Source of the DNA: Hirundichthys speculiger
Lineage: Eukaryota; Chordata; Actinopteri; Beloniformes; Exocoetidae
NCBI GenBank assembly: GCA_018398805.1
Contig: JAGFBZ010001895.1
Coordinates: 3,417,501-3,481,500, forward strand
DNA length: 64,000 nt
Direction of reading: 5' to 3'
In this document: one piece after another, positions 51,562-64,000 of the stretch
Numbering within the stretch: position 1 is the stretch's first letter
Layout of the letters: each line of letters starts with the position of its first letter
Program-made: the position numbers and the translations under genes
The notes under the pieces: model-generated
Database searches by the model: none
What the model saw: the letters and a program-made list of their open reading frames with translations, nothing else
What the model was told of the DNA's origin: nothing

Positions 51562-54500
51562 TCAAACTACAGTATCTTGCTCCTCATCATCCTCTTCTTC
51601 CTGTTGGGACAAAAGCCTGTAGTGTTCGTTGCCCACTGGCAGGAAGACGCTCCTGGGGCGAGCCTCATCTTCCTCAGGGGGGAGTTGATTCGAGTAGGAA
51701 TCCAGCTGATCAGTGGAGCTGCATTTAGTGTACATCTCATGATGCATCTCCTGGTCGGGTCCATCCTGAGAGATAGTGTTACTGAACCTGCGGTTTTTCA
51801 ACGTGGAAATGATGTAGCCAGCAGGCACTGGTAAGCTGGCAAAAACTATAAGCATGACAATCATAGCCAGGGCCCAGCCAGGGTACTCCAGAGTCATCTC
51901 AGACCCCTGACGAGATAAAGAGACGGTACATGAGCACAGAAAAATGTCAACAGGAACGGAAGATCCTCTAGAGACTTTTTTACAGAACATCAATTATGTG
52001 AACACTCCGACAATTAGTTACTGAGTGTAGAAAAATCCCGAATAATCTCTGTATAATAGTAAAAAAAGGAGGAGAAGTCAAGTTGCCTATTCATAACTGA
52101 CATTTGGTTTTTTTTTGCAAAGTTAAGGGAATAAGGGCAGAGAAACCCATCTTGCGTAAGTGACAAACAGCCTCAACTATGGATAGTTGTGTTTGCAGGA
52201 TTTGCATTTTGGCACAATCAGTCCTTTCAGTGAAGTCATAAATTCTGAGAAGGTTACACTTGACATAAATGATCTCTGGCAAAGTTAAACAGCTGGTCTG
52301 AATTTAATCAATCTGTACTTCACTTTTTAGACAAGAAAAATAAGATATCCAAACTGAAAGTGGAGACCCCAACATTAAAAAAAAAAAAAATCTAAATGTG
52401 GCTGCAAGAACATTGCATAATGAACTTCATGAGACTCTTAAAATAACATATGTGACAGTTTTGTTAGACTTCATATGTATCTGTTCAGCCATGTGAGCTC
52501 TACATGCTAAAATACCTATAAGTACCTACATTCTCTACATACTCACTATAATAACAGATCAATTTAAATGTAAAAGACGTGTCTCTTCAATGCTGTATTT
52601 ATCAATATGTTTCAAAGTGTGTTGAACTTGAAAAAAAGAAAAATCATAAATTGCACCAGGATATATTGACTTTAAAATCCTGTAAATCTGTGAAAAAATA
52701 CACACAATGTGACGCCTTACCGTGTTTTGATTCCAGGCGGTGTATGTGGGTCCTTTGAAGACCATGCGCAAGAAACTGGCTACCAAAAGGCCGATCATTG
52801 CCAGTAAACAAACATATTTCCAAAGATATTTGTACACCACTGGAGGGCGCCATTTGAGCATGACTTCAATATCATCCAAGAACCTGAGGTGATGGAAAAC
52901 ATTTAAAAGGATTTTCAAAACAAGATATGAAGAACAAAAAAAATAAATAAAAACAATGCAAGAAATGACAAAGCCTTTCTCTTACCGATCTGTGCCATAA
53001 ACCCACGCCACACTGATGGTTTCAAAAATGACAACAATCAGTAGTGGTAGGGTTGCGGAGTAGTCATCAAACATCGCCACAAAATAGTTGCCAGAGCGCT
53101 GAGTGAACAAGAGTCCAATTATGAACCCCAAAGCACAGCTGGACACTGAAAAACAGGTGAGAGTAAAGACTGTAAGATAGTACATTTCCTGAACTTTACT
53201 ATAATTCACCACTGCACAAAAAGAAACTTGTCAGGAAAAATTATTCTGTCTTATTTTTTATTTCTATTGCTTAATCTTTAACTACAGTCTATTCCTAGTA
53301 GTTAACTATGACTATTTTGTCTTTTAGCAAACTTCAGAATATTCTGAAAAGCCAACGTGCTTTTTCTCACAGTGTTAAACGTCTTTCAATATAAAAAACA
53401 ATGACCAATCCAATGATGGCTCTGTGAATTCAGTCTGTAATTAATCAGCACTACAATACTACTGTACATAGAGAGCTGGGTTTCAGTGAGTGATGACACG
53501 TGTGTAGTACCAGTGAGGAGGGTACGGTGGCGCCCCAAGAGGCTAAAATTGTCCATGAGAGGCGTGAGGATTCCCTGCATGGTCCCGAACATGGTGCTGA
53601 GGCCCAGGTTGAGCAGCATTAGGAAAAACAGCGTGGACCAGAAGGGGCTGGCTGGGAAGAGGGCCATCACCTCAGTGAATGCTATGAATGCCAGGCCCGT
53701 CCCCTCAACACCCTGCACACACACAAGGAAGACACTATAGAGATGCTGGGGATATAGATGAACAAGCAGATATTATATAAAATAAACATGATTTTTCTCA
53801 CCACCCTTTGTTACTTTAGTTTCTCTTTTCCTACTGTAACACAGGTTCCTCTTTACCAGCGAGATACAATATCTCCTATGTTTTCTCATATGTTATCTCA
53901 TATGTTTTGCCTGCTGGATACTTCATAGTACTTCTCTGATTCCTGCAGGGCTTCTAGGAACATCAGCCCTCTGCTTCCATACTGTTGTTAATGACATGTT
54001 TTACATTAAATCTTTACGTGTTAAAGATTTAATGTAAATGTGATTTTTGCTTTCACAATCAAGAAAACGATATCACAAATTCAGCTGATTACTAGAAGAA
54101 AAAAAGTTTTAAACAAAAGTATTGCAAATAAGCCGACTTGCCAGTCTACTTTTAAATGCAGTCATCAGAGGTATTATTAAATTGCACAATTTTCATTACC
54201 TCCACTTCCACTTGTCTTTCTCAACCATAAGGCCATTTTCCTGGAAGGTTGTAAATGGTGAGTGGAGAACTGAATACATTTGAATCTATTTTTCCACCAT
54301 ATGTGTAAGACAGTCATTTGAAAAGTCGACTTGAAGTGTTTACTTCGACTGGCTTGTTTCGAATTTCCTGAGGGCATTTCTGCCTCGTATTTCATTATGA
54401 AACAGACTCTTGTGATTCCTGTTATGACATGACTTTGAAATCTTCAAGTTACCTTGTTCATCTCTGCCTCCAAACTGCAGTCAGTGATTTCAGGACCCGC

Positions 54501-57500
54501 CATGGAGCCATAGTGACTGTACCAGTCCCTGTATTCAGAAATGGACACGGAGCTTGGATCTGTCATGTTGAACCACGGCCACCAATGCTGGCTGGATCCA
54601 TCTGTTGCTTTGTGGTTTAAGACAGCAAGATTTCTGGAAGATATTTAAATTTAAAAAGAAAAATACAGATAAAATATAAGTCCAACACCACAGTTTTCAG
54701 TCTGACAATAAAACAATCCTCGGCAAAGTGGGCAGCTATATAAAGCAACTGGGTATGTTTTATTCATGCACACAATCAGACACATAAATCCGTACTCGGC
54801 CACGCAGCGTAGTGCAATGCTCTTGGCACGGAAACCCAGTACAACGAAAACCACAAGTGAGGCCAGGACGGACGTCATGAAGTTGATGCCGGAGACCATC
54901 AACGCATCTCTGTGGCAGTTGTTGTGGAATGGGTTGTAGGAGGAATAGGCGATAACGGAGCCGTAACCCAGACCCAGCGCAAAAAACACCTGCGTGGCTG
55001 CCTGACGCCACACCTGAACGTTACCCCAGATCTCCAGCTGAAAAATACATCAAAGTATCATCTCACTGAGGAAATCATTTCACCAAACCTGTCCTTTTAA
55101 GCTTTTAATAGTCACTTTTATATTTAGCAGTTCAACAGATAAACGAATACAGAGTCTAACAGGTGTTTGACACGTTTGCTTACTTTGGGGTAAAACATGT
55201 AGGTGATTCCTTCCATGGCACCATCCAATAACAACCCTCTGATGAGGAAAATAAAGAGCACCACATAGGGAAAAACTGAAGAAAAGTACATCACCTAAGA
55301 TTGGAAGAAACAGAGAATGATTCATGTGCCAGAAAACTTTGAAGATATCCCATCTTGGGAAGCATGCTGGTATTTGGTGCATCTAGAGAACAAAGGAGCC
55401 ATTCTGTTGAGCAGCTAAAGTTGTATGTCAAACAGTTGTGGGAAAACCTTTTTTTTTCTAAAAACTTCAGCAACTGCCGTCTTCGTTTCCTGATTGCTTC
55501 AAAAGTTTTAATATTTGGTGTGGTGCTCAATGCCAGTATTTGATATGCTTTAATACAGGGTGGAAATGATTCACAAATCACTGCATTCTGAAAAGTGTAA
55601 GTATTAAAATCAGCAATTCACTGATTTATTTGACTGGTTTGCTCCAGTCTATTTCTTGGCTGCTTTTTTTTTTTTTTGGATGTGCAGGTAGACACATTTT
55701 GTTACCTCTTCACAGACCCAGGAGAGCCATTTGTTCTTGTTTATAGTTGATTTGTTTAGAGTCAAATTACACATCTCAGGGACCAGGGCAGTACAATTTA
55801 GTTCTATTCAAGTCAATACAACTGTATTCTTATAACGTCAACACCAACATCTTTAACAACTTTGGAAACTTCAGTTTGACTGGAATGGTGGGCAGGAAAG
55901 AACTTCCCTTTAACAGGAAAAAGACCTCCGGTAGAACAACGCTCAGGGAGGATGGTCATTTGCCTTGACTTGGCACCTATGTTTAGCTTACTGTTGAGAG
56001 GGGTTCATCTAAATTTAAACTTATTCTTTCACAACAGTGATCATTTACTGGAAGATTCATTGTTGTTATAGAAAGCCTTTGGGCCAGGATTCTCTTACCT
56101 TTGCAGAGGACTTGATGCCTTTGATCATAGCCAGCGACACAATTGTCCAAGCAGCCAACAAACAGCCTGTCATGATGGGGTTAAACTCTCCAGATTCATT
56201 TATAGAATTTGTGATGTTCAGAGCTTTCCGAAACCAGAAATATGACGTTGGGGAGCTACTTGCACATTCCTTTACTGTTGATTGAAGACAGACAACACCG
56301 TAGACCTCAGTCTGGCATCTATGTCATGTGTTATTTAACTTTTATATAATCTAAGTACCTGTGTCATTGGTGTCAACATCAGATGGACAGTGTTCCCATG
56401 GCAGAGGATACTGAAAGGAGTTACCCAAGTAGAAGAGGCTCCATGCAATGATCACATTGTAGTACAGAGCCACGTAGAAACAAACCTAGAGAAGAAGAAA
56501 AGCTGTATTACTTCATGAATGTTATATTGTTAACCTTGAGGCGAAGAACACGATGGGCCCTATCTTGCGCCAAACCTCCAAAACCTGCTATTAAGGGATA
56601 TTAGGTATTGGTAGGGGCGTTCCCCCACAAAGAACGCAATCTTCCACCTCCCAAAACCCACGATCTTACCTGCAAAACCACTATATTATGCACACATTAT
56701 GCATAGGAGTGGTTAGGGCGTTCCACCTGTTTAACCAATCAGTGCGTCAGTAGCCATTGCCTTTAAGAGCTGGTCGCGGTACCTGCAAACTGCTATGGAG
56801 TGTCTTTTCACCCAGATCAGAGCAGCTCTCATGGGCAGCTGGTCTGGGACTCTGTTGTAGAGCTTCCTCCTCTTTTTTCCTCCTCCTCTGCACTGATATA
56901 TACAGAACTAGCTCTAACTAATGTGGAGCAAATGATTTAATCATTTCTTTTGTACTCCAAGAAGTTCCAACAAACTGCTCAGAAAAAAAATAGAGCCGGT
57001 GAACTTCCAGGAAAGCATTTCTTAACTAGAAAAGCACTCAGAGAGCACAGACCTCCGCCAAGCACAACAGTTCTCCCCATACAGCGATTTACAGATTGCG
57101 ATAAAACCCGCCTTCTGGATCAGATCCGGATCAGCCTCTGAAATTTTATAGAGGTTTTCAGTGTCAATACCTGAGTAAAATTTAATGAGCTGTGGGCAAT
57201 AATTATTGGAGATGTTGAGAAACAGAATTTCCGACCCCATGTTACAGTCTCAAGCCGGGTTGTGAACCGCAGCCTTCCACCTCTGGGGCTCCTGCGCACA
57301 ACCCACTGCGCCACCTTCAATCCTCTACATAGACACTCAGATCCACGTCTGTTTCACCTTCCCATCCGACGAGCAGCCCAGGTGTGGCACTGCACACCTG
57401 TACCTATTCAGTCATCATTCAACTAGACTCGTCTCCAGATCTTCCCATAGAAACGCCTGATCCAGCTGTTCGCAGTGCCACCTCCTTGCCTTCGTCGTCC

Positions 57501-59583
57501 CCTGGATTGTTGGTTTGGCTGCCAACCCTCGAATCATCCTTTTTTACATCTGAGAGAATTAAACTCTTAAAATTCCAGAACTCCCTTCCTGTCTCCATTG
57601 TGGTTGCTTTAGGGTTCAAGAAACAACTAAACAGCGCAATGTTATCGAAAATTTGAAAGTGATCCAGAATCCAGGATTTCTTCCGGATCACACCCAAAAT
57701 AAAATCAGTTCTTCCTTTTCCCATTTCTGACAACTCCTGAAAATGTCATCAAAATCCGTCCATAACTTTTTGAGTTATCTCGAACACATCCCCTGCGCAA
57801 AGACGCACAGCTGCGCCAAGACGCATAGCCGCTGGAAGCGGTGCTTTTTTCACAACAGAGTTCTGTGATCTCCTCGTTTCCTCCACAGCAAACATCTGAA
57901 TGAGATCATGTCACAGCTGTACAGAAATAATCTGCCCTTAAGAGAATAATAACGTATGAAAGTAATACAGTGATGCATAATCGAGAGGTAGAGCTGGTTG
58001 TGCAGTCCACATGTGACTGGGTGGACGCGCAATGACAGGATTTGGACGCGCTCTTTTACGCGCCGACATGCCAGTTGCGCTTTCCACAAACTCGGTATCT
58101 TGCGGTACTGGTATCTCGCAGATTTTGGGTATTGGGTAATGGGTGGTCTGACCACCCAATACCCAATACCCAAAATCTGCGAGATACCAGTACCGCAAGA
58201 TACCGAATTCGTGGAAAGCGCAGGAGACACGCCCATTGCCGCGCCCACAATGTGCTTAAGGGAGACGGCAAAATGGGTAACAGGTTTTGGGAGGTGGAAG
58301 ATTGCATTTCGGTTGGCAGAGGCTCCTAAATCTGAGATTTGCAGGTAATGGGTATTGGGTATTGGGAGGTGCAAGATAGGGCCCGATATGTCAAAACCTG
58401 CTTATTATACACTCCTTGAAAATGCATTTAAATAGGACAAGAGCAGATCTCAAAATAAAATAGGATTTAATTCTGTATCATTTATTGTTTTTGCCCAAGT
58501 TTTAAAAGTTATGGTTAACCTGCTGAATCACATGTGAGGAAAAATTGACTGACTTTTCACTCACAATAAATGTGAAATCAATTTAAAAACACAGGCCTCT
58601 ATAGAATAAGTCTTTGTGCTGTTTGAGCTCAGAAGTCCTTTCAAGCTCTCTGTGTTTGGCTTGCATTGACTGTAGAAAAAATGGTTATGCAACAAGCTCC
58701 CTGCAAAGAAATTCAGCACACTGCCTCTCTCAAGTTACAGCATGACATGTTGTCATCATCGTCCTTCAGCATACACAGAGAGCTGCAAGTGACTAAGATA
58801 ACACATTGTGTACAGAAAGGTGGTAAAAGAGATATGGCATTAAATGACAACAGTAAAAGGGAGGTACTCTGGAGACGACTTCCTTCTGAGGCTTTAAATA
58901 TACAGATCATGGTCCTACTTTTAAACCCAAACACAATTGTGGCTAATCATCAGGTTTTCATAGATAAGTTGCCTTGCAGGTTTGAAGAAGGAGAAAGAGT
59001 TTTACCCCTCCTTTCATCTCCCCTACTAATAAATCACCCAAAGTCCAAACCTGGAGTAAATAACCTGTAAGGCGAAGAAAATGCTCACCAGGCAACTGGA
59101 GTAGCCGATCCCCGCCAGCTTTGGGGAGATGTGTTTCCATACGCCTATACTGCCTTGTCTAATACTCTGGCCTGCTGCCGACTCCATAAAAAACAGTGGG
59201 ACTCCCACAATCACTAAAAGAAAAACATACAGCAGCATGAAGGCCCCTGGAAGGAGGGAAGAAAGACAGATGTTAGAAAATCTTAGGCCACTTTGTTTAT
59301 ACTAATTTGGTTCTACTTTACCACTTTTATGACCATTAAGTTGAAACGGTGTCTCACCTCCTCCATTTTGGTGGCAAAGGTATGGAAACCTCCATACATT
59401 TCCTAAGCCCACACTGAAGCCAACTTGAGCCAACACATACTGGATCTTCGAATCCCACGCAGGCCTGTCCTCATCGTTGGCTCCAACTCCATCAGGACTG
59501 GATGATGTTGCGAGCTGAGTTTCAGACTGGCCCTCTCCGAGCCAGGATCTCTCCTCGTTACAGTCCAGTGCAGGCTTCTCCAT
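51562..59583 (-). CDS. slc6a16: SLC6 family transporter, NTT5/SLC6A16-like, 11 coding exons
   Basis: A sodium-coupled transporter of the SLC6A15/16/17 orphan and amino-acid group, in plasma or vesicle membrane. Exons: 59583-59358, 59246-59089, 56485-56359, 56274-56099, 55294-55184, 55037-54796, 54633-54453, 53712-53511, 53145-52986, 52883-52721, 51906-51562; phases are consistent and give 696 aa with 12 expected helices. [18 protein letters not shown] is the TM1 substrate/sodium site. [48 protein letters not shown] and [20 protein letters not shown] are subgroup signatures. A long extracellular loop with N-glycosylation sites (NMT, NIT) follows TM7. The cytosolic tail is acidic (EEEDDEEQ) and ends DTVV. 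Neighbours place it as SLC6A16; sequence alone could not exclude an SLC6A17-like copy. ATG follows an acceptor, so a 5'UTR exon lies upstream. Confidence 0.88.
54000..54038. repeat. Perfect 17-bp inverted repeat in slc6a16 intron 7
   Basis: TTTACATTAAATCTTTA (54000-54016), a 5-base loop, then the exact inverse (54022-54038). Its size and AT-richness resemble the hairpin in pold1 intron 12. Confidence 0.8.
57035..57313 (-). mobile_element. tRNA-like SINE nested in the Harbinger-like element
   Basis: Minus strand: GGTGGCGCAGTGGGTTGTGC (A-box-like) followed by GCGGTTCACAACCCGG (B-box-like), and further on GATCCGGATCTGATCC and CTTGGCGGAGGTCTGTGCTC. The last words are a common fish SINE/RTE ending. 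Orientation is opposite to the host copy's plus strand. Confidence 0.55.
57650..57790 (+). mobile_element. RTE/SINE-like tail fragment
   Basis: GATCCAGAATCCAGGATTTC, then CCCATTTCTGACAACTCCTG, AAAATGTCATCAAAATCCGT and CATAACTTTTTGAGTTAT resemble a tail frequent in teleost genomes. The family call is from memory and not checked. Confidence 0.4.
58077..58221. repeat. 71-bp-arm palindrome inside the Harbinger-like element
   Basis: The left arm begins GCGCTTTCCACAAACTCGG and the right arm ends with nearly its inverse, with about three mismatches and a 3-base centre (CTG) inside GGGTGGT...ACCACCC. The arms next to the centre carry the GGGTATTGGGT words also found near the element's right end. Confidence 0.85.
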
Positions 59584-60320
59584 CTAGTCACAAATAGAAG
59601 AACCAAAAAGATACGTTTTGTGTATTAACTGATAAATCATTTTCTTTATTCATATGGGACAGTTCAGATTATCATTTAATATGATGTGCTGAGCTACTTA
59701 ATGGTAGGTAAGGTAAGATCTTCAGTTGGACACAAGGATGCGCATCTATTGTCTACTGATATGTCATCTAGTGGTGAACATGTGCAACTTTAGAAGCTTG
59801 AAACTCTGATAAATCCACATTTGATTCCCCTGCCAGTAAATACATGATGATGCTGATGCTGAAGTCACTGAAATTTGTTTTGTGGAAATTTTCTGTCAGT
59901 ACAGAACAGCAAAGATGCTAATTTATCCAACCTTTAGGGTAAAAATATCTCATGTAGGAACAAGAACCAAAACATTTGGGTCAACAGACTAAACAGCATC
60001 ACATAGCTGAACAAACTCAATGTTATTAAGCTAACGGGCTAAAGAGGATAACAATAAAGATAGCAAAGGACACAGTCTGCATTCCTTTGGTATGCTACCT
60101 TTTATTGATGATTAGGTTAATATATAGTTGATTATCATTCAAAGAAAAAAAATTTGAAAAAGGCCAAAAGTGATTTGAGTAAAGCAGACCTTTTGGAAAA
60201 TCATAATCTACCCAGAAAATTGCAGTCAGTGCATCTCTTTTCTGTAATAATGGAATGGGCTACTGGGTCTGAGGTGATTCACTAAAAAAGCCCAGTGGGA
60301 GCTAACAGAAGAGGATGATA

Positions 60321-61705
60321 AGTCAAATCAAGTGGAGTTTATTGTCATTTCAGCTACATACAAATACATAATAGAAACAAAACAACTTTTTCCCGGACCA
60401 AGGTGCCACAGAAGACAAACACAGAACAGCACAGAACTACAGGGACTACATAATTCATACATTAAGTGCACAAATGGAAATGTGCAGACAGCACAAGACA
60501 GAACAAAGACTACAACACCAACCAATAAGTGTTTGTAACAGCATAAACATGTGCAAAAACTTGCAGAGAGGATGAAAGATGCTCAGTTGTGTGTGCTTAC
60601 ATATGTGAGTGTGTGTTTCTTCAGTCTAGTTTCTAAGTATTGAGAAGTCTGATAGCATGAGGGAAGAAACTATTGCACAGCCTGGTCGCGAGGGGCCGAA
60701 TGCTTCAGTATCGTCTAACAGGCAGCAGGAGGGTAAAGAGTGTGTGAGAGGGGTGTGTGGGGTCGTCCACAGTGCTGGTGGTTTTGCAGATGCCGTGTGA
60801 GGTGGAAATGTATGTGATGGAGGGAAGACAGACCCCGATGATCTTCTCAGCTGTTGACAGTCACTACTGCAGGGTCTTGCAATCAGAGACGATGCAGTTC
60901 CCAAACCAGGCAGTGATGCAGCTGCACAGCATCCTCTCGACAGTCCCTCGGTAGAACATGGTGAACAAGGTTCTCCGCCAGGTGAACACCAAGAAGCTTG
61001 GTGCCCTTGATGATCTCCATGGAGGAGCTGCTGATGTTCAGGGGAGAGGGGTCGTTCTGTGCTCTTCTGAAGTCAACCACCGTCTCCTTAGTTTTATCCA
61101 TGTTCAGAGACAGGTTCTTGGTTCTGCACCAGTCCATCAGCTGGTGGACTCCTCTCTGTATGTTGACTCGTCGTCTTCCTGATGAGACCCACCACGGTTG
61201 AGTTATCGGTGAACTTGATGATGTAATTCAAACCCTGCATTGCTACACAGTCATGAATCAGCACAGTAAACAGCAGTGGACTGAGGCACACAGCCCTGTG
61301 CTCAGTGTGGTGGTGCTGGAGATGTATAAGTAAGAAACATAAGTTTCTTTATTCTCCAGATGGAGGGCGGTGGAGATGGCGTCATCCATTGAGTGGTTGG
61401 GACGGTAAGTGAATTGCAGGGGGTCCAGTGAGGGGGCCAGCAGGGTCTTGATGTGCCTCATGACGAGCCTCTCGAAGCACTTCATAATGGATGTGTGTAA
61501 GTTCGCTAGTCAGTGAGACAGGACACTGAAGACTTCTTTGACACGAGGACCAAGGTGGTGTCCATGAAAACATCTGCCAACTGGTCAGCACATCCCCTGA
61601 GCTCCCTGCCAGGAATGTTGTCTGGTCCAGCAGCTTTCCATTGGTTGACTCTGCGTAGGGCCTTCCTCACGTCGGTTGTGGTTAGACTCAGAGGTCGCCT
61701 CTAAG
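60321..61705 (-). mobile_element. Decayed CR1/L2/Rex1-group LINE
   Basis: Read on minus: [20 protein letters not shown], then [80 protein letters not shown] and LLGVHLAENL. This is the reverse-transcriptase order of fish non-LTR elements. The D/D catalytic box is altered (FTDN for FADD). Several frame shifts and an internal deletion after the first block show it is inactive. The 3' end near 60321 reads AATGACAATAAACTCCACTT. Confidence 0.8.
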
Positions 61706-64000
61706 AAGGTCCCCTCTCGTGTTTTGTTGTTAAAGTGTCATGTCTGAGTTCAAACCTTTCAGCTCTCACATGAAGACAAGTGTGAAAGATATGTGCTGGT
61801 ACGCTAGAACATTATTACAGTTTACTTGGACAATACAGCCCATGAGAGTAAGCAACTTATAGGATTTTCATGACATCTCACACTGATTTTGATTATATTA
61901 ATGCTCAGCAGTTTTTGGCAATACCTGCAGATGTTCATAGATGTTTTTGCTTTTCTTTTAAATCATGTTGCTGAACTGTTTATGACACATTTTGACACAC
62001 TTCATCAATATTCAGTCCAACATGAGCTCATTGCATTCTTGTTTTTATGAATTCACATCCTGAAATTTGAAACATGGGTTGCGCTCTAAAGTTTAGACTG
62101 CAAAAAACTGTATCATTTCCAACAACAAATATTGCTACTGTTAAAACAAATTGAAAAAAGTCATTGAAAATTTCTTGTATGTAAACTACAGGCAGCGATG
62201 AATGCTATGTTGGGTTCTGGGTTTCAGAAAAATCCCAATGAAACTCACACGCAGCAACTCATCTCACAACCAGCTGAATCTCTGGACATGTGGACACTCA
62301 CTGCCTCAGTCAGCTCAGAGGACTGGGCCCGATCCAAAATGGCTTAACACGGGTCTAATAGGCAAAAGGACATGACTGAGCAGGTGAATTTCCATGTGCC
62401 TTTGCTGGTATCAGCTGGGCAGAATGGAAAATTACAGGAGCTGTATGACCCAGAAAAAAGTACATGGCTGTTCAAGACACATGGCCAGATAGGGCAGGTG
62501 CTGTCAGAAATACATACACCTAAGCAGAGCAGTGTGAGACTTCACCAAAAATATGCATACACAAGTAGAGAGGAGGGGAAATGTGGTGCGCTGCAGCCAT
62601 TCAGTAGTGAGTAGGTGGGAGCAGGAGGGAGAATCAGCTAGGAGGTGTTGGGTTTACATTGGTCCATGTTGTGGGTGGTGGCTGAGGTGCAAGAGCAGGC
62701 CGTGCAGAGGGTACAGCTGCCAACATGACAGGAGACACTCAGTTTGGGAAAACTGACAATTATGAATCCTAAGAGGCAAAAGCTTCAAACACTTTAGGCA
62801 TCCAAATGTTTGATTTACAGACTACACCACTTACAGTTTCCCTGAGGATATTAAAACATGCCTTTAAAACAGCTTTATTTAGTTTCACATTAGAGTGACT
62901 TTAATTTATCACCTGTCATGGACCAAACAGTTGCAGCAGTTTTGTATAAAACGGCATTAAAGTCATCTGAAATGATTACTCATCCAGAAGTTATAAATGA
63001 CATTTTATAGAAACTAACTATTTTTTTATTGCCTAGTTAATTAGCAATAAAACTAAACGTGTTAGTCTGTTGAAGATGTATGTTTAGACTCTGCAGATTA
63101 AAGTATTGTGAAAGAAGTGATGATTCAGAGGTGAAAATGACTTCAGGCTTCAGCCTATTTACGTACAGGTTTAAGCAAATTAAAGTGTTGCACAAAATTT
63201 ATCTCAGGACATCAGTAATAACACATAGATTAAGTCTGGATACCAGTTCTGTGTGTAATCTTGCTGCCATGACGTTCTATTTTCAAAGGAAAGTAACTTC
63301 TGAAGAGGAAAGATAAGAAGAAAGAAGGAGCTTGAACAGAAGCATTGACACAGGCGTGTGAATTAAAGTTATTCACGTGTATCCTCCTTTATGAAATTCA
63401 AACATTCTCTAAGGAAACAGTAAGTCTTTAAAAACATCATTAGTTCTATGAATTAGCGTGTTTTCATTTTGCAATTTTCTTTTAAGAGAAAGGGATTTGC
63501 AAGTCAACGTTTTGGTAATAAGCTTAAAACCTTGAATACATTTTTAACTCCAATGTAATTCTCCAGCTCTTTCCCTCACTACAGTCATTCAAAAGAACGA
63601 CAGTATATTTTGCTTTGCGTTTCTTATTCTATACTTGGCCAACCTTAAATTATCTTCCTGTCCCACGAGGCCATTTCCACCAGCACAAACACACACACAG
63701 AGTGGTTGTAAATTTTTGACTATTGGTCAGTTTGGGGCTATCTCTGAGTGTCGCTGGAAAACAGGCAACCACATTTCATACTTGGTGAACTGAAACTGAG
63801 AAAAAAAACATGTACCAGTGGTCCAACAGGCCTAATTAAAGCAGACTGTAATCAAACCTGTATGCTTCTATTCATAGATACTGAGATGTTTTTAGAAAAT
63901 TGTCTGAGATTATTATAAATAAAATAATTGGACAGGAACTCATGATCAGTCATGCAAAGCATTACAGTTAATTTGGAATAGAAATGTTTATAAAGCTCTT
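61706..64000. other. Upstream flank of slc6a16; nothing recognised
   Basis: No conserved coding sequence, RNA gene or clear repeat was found on either strand, apart from a short CA run near 63690. It may hold the slc6a16 5'UTR exon and promoter, which I cannot place. The 59584-60320 stretch between the start codon and the LINE is equally featureless. Confidence 0.4.

Larger units (their letters stand above)
56555..58384. mobile_element. 1.83-kb Harbinger-like nonautonomous element in slc6a16 intron 2
   Basis: Ends are GGGCCCTATCTTGCGCC (from 56555) and the inverse of GGGCCCTATCTTGCACC (to 58384), flanked by a 3-bp duplication GAT (56552-56554, 58385-58387). Further in, GCAATCTTCCACCTCCCAAA recurs inverted at about 58268-58305. 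GGGCCCTATyTTGC ends with 3-bp duplications are typical of fish PIF/Harbinger elements. There is no transposase. The inside holds a SINE piece, an RTE-like tail and a 71-bp-arm palindrome, so it grew by nesting or rearrangement. Confidence 0.75.

Noticed and set aside
57850..58374. 174-aa minus-strand open frame
   Set aside because: It crosses the palindrome and end of the Harbinger-like element and shows no domain; its mirror on plus is open too.
51562..59583. slc6a15 or slc6a17
   Set aside because: The core resembles both, but the local gene order and shortened, divergent tail fit slc6a16 better. Not fully excluded without a tree.

Overview
This is a nuclear genomic window from a teleost (ray-finned) fish. 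Genes are split by spliceosomal introns and encode vertebrate proteins. The intergenic and intronic DNA is full of typical fish repeats: tRNA-derived SINEs, L2/CR1-type LINE pieces, hAT, Tc1 and Harbinger-like DNA elements, and TA/CA microsatellites. I assembled exon models by hand from conserved protein sequence, splice sites and reading phase.

Layout. (1) 305-6480, minus: 5' part of gys1 (muscle glycogen synthase), running off the left edge. (2) 7067-9329: a nested transposon block, a hAT-type element split by a 1.9-kb fold-back element made of two near-identical arms. (3) 11.6-22.0 kb, plus: complete pold1 (DNA polymerase delta catalytic subunit), 26 coding exons, about 1,103 residues, but with three single-base insertions that break the frame. 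(4) 24.6-27.8 kb, minus: a complete classical Ras GTPase (187 aa) with an unusual geranylgeranyl-type CVLL tail. (5) 32.0-49.4 kb, minus: complete slc17a7 (VGLUT1), 13 coding exons, 579 aa. (6) 51.6-59.6 kb, minus: a complete SLC6 transporter, best read as slc6a16 (NTT5), 11 coding exons, 696 aa. (7) 59.6-64 kb: upstream flank with a decayed LINE.

The genes are not an operon. What joins them is synteny: GYS1, SLC6A16, SLC17A7, RRAS and POLD1 all lie on human 19q13.33, one arm of the 1/11/12/19 paralogon that also carries NRAS, HRAS and KRAS. A classical Ras gene here therefore suggests a fourth vertebrate Ras ohnologue that mammals have lost. gys1 and pold1 diverge; pold1 and ras converge; ras, slc17a7 and slc6a16 all point left.

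Most interesting points: the Ras gene and its tail; the fold-back element nested in a hAT, each with exact target-site duplications; a GC-AG intron in gys1; +1 insertions in pold1, one inside polymerase motif C; and a Harbinger-like element with a 71-bp-arm palindrome. I see no operon, CRISPR array, virus or cassette-like system.
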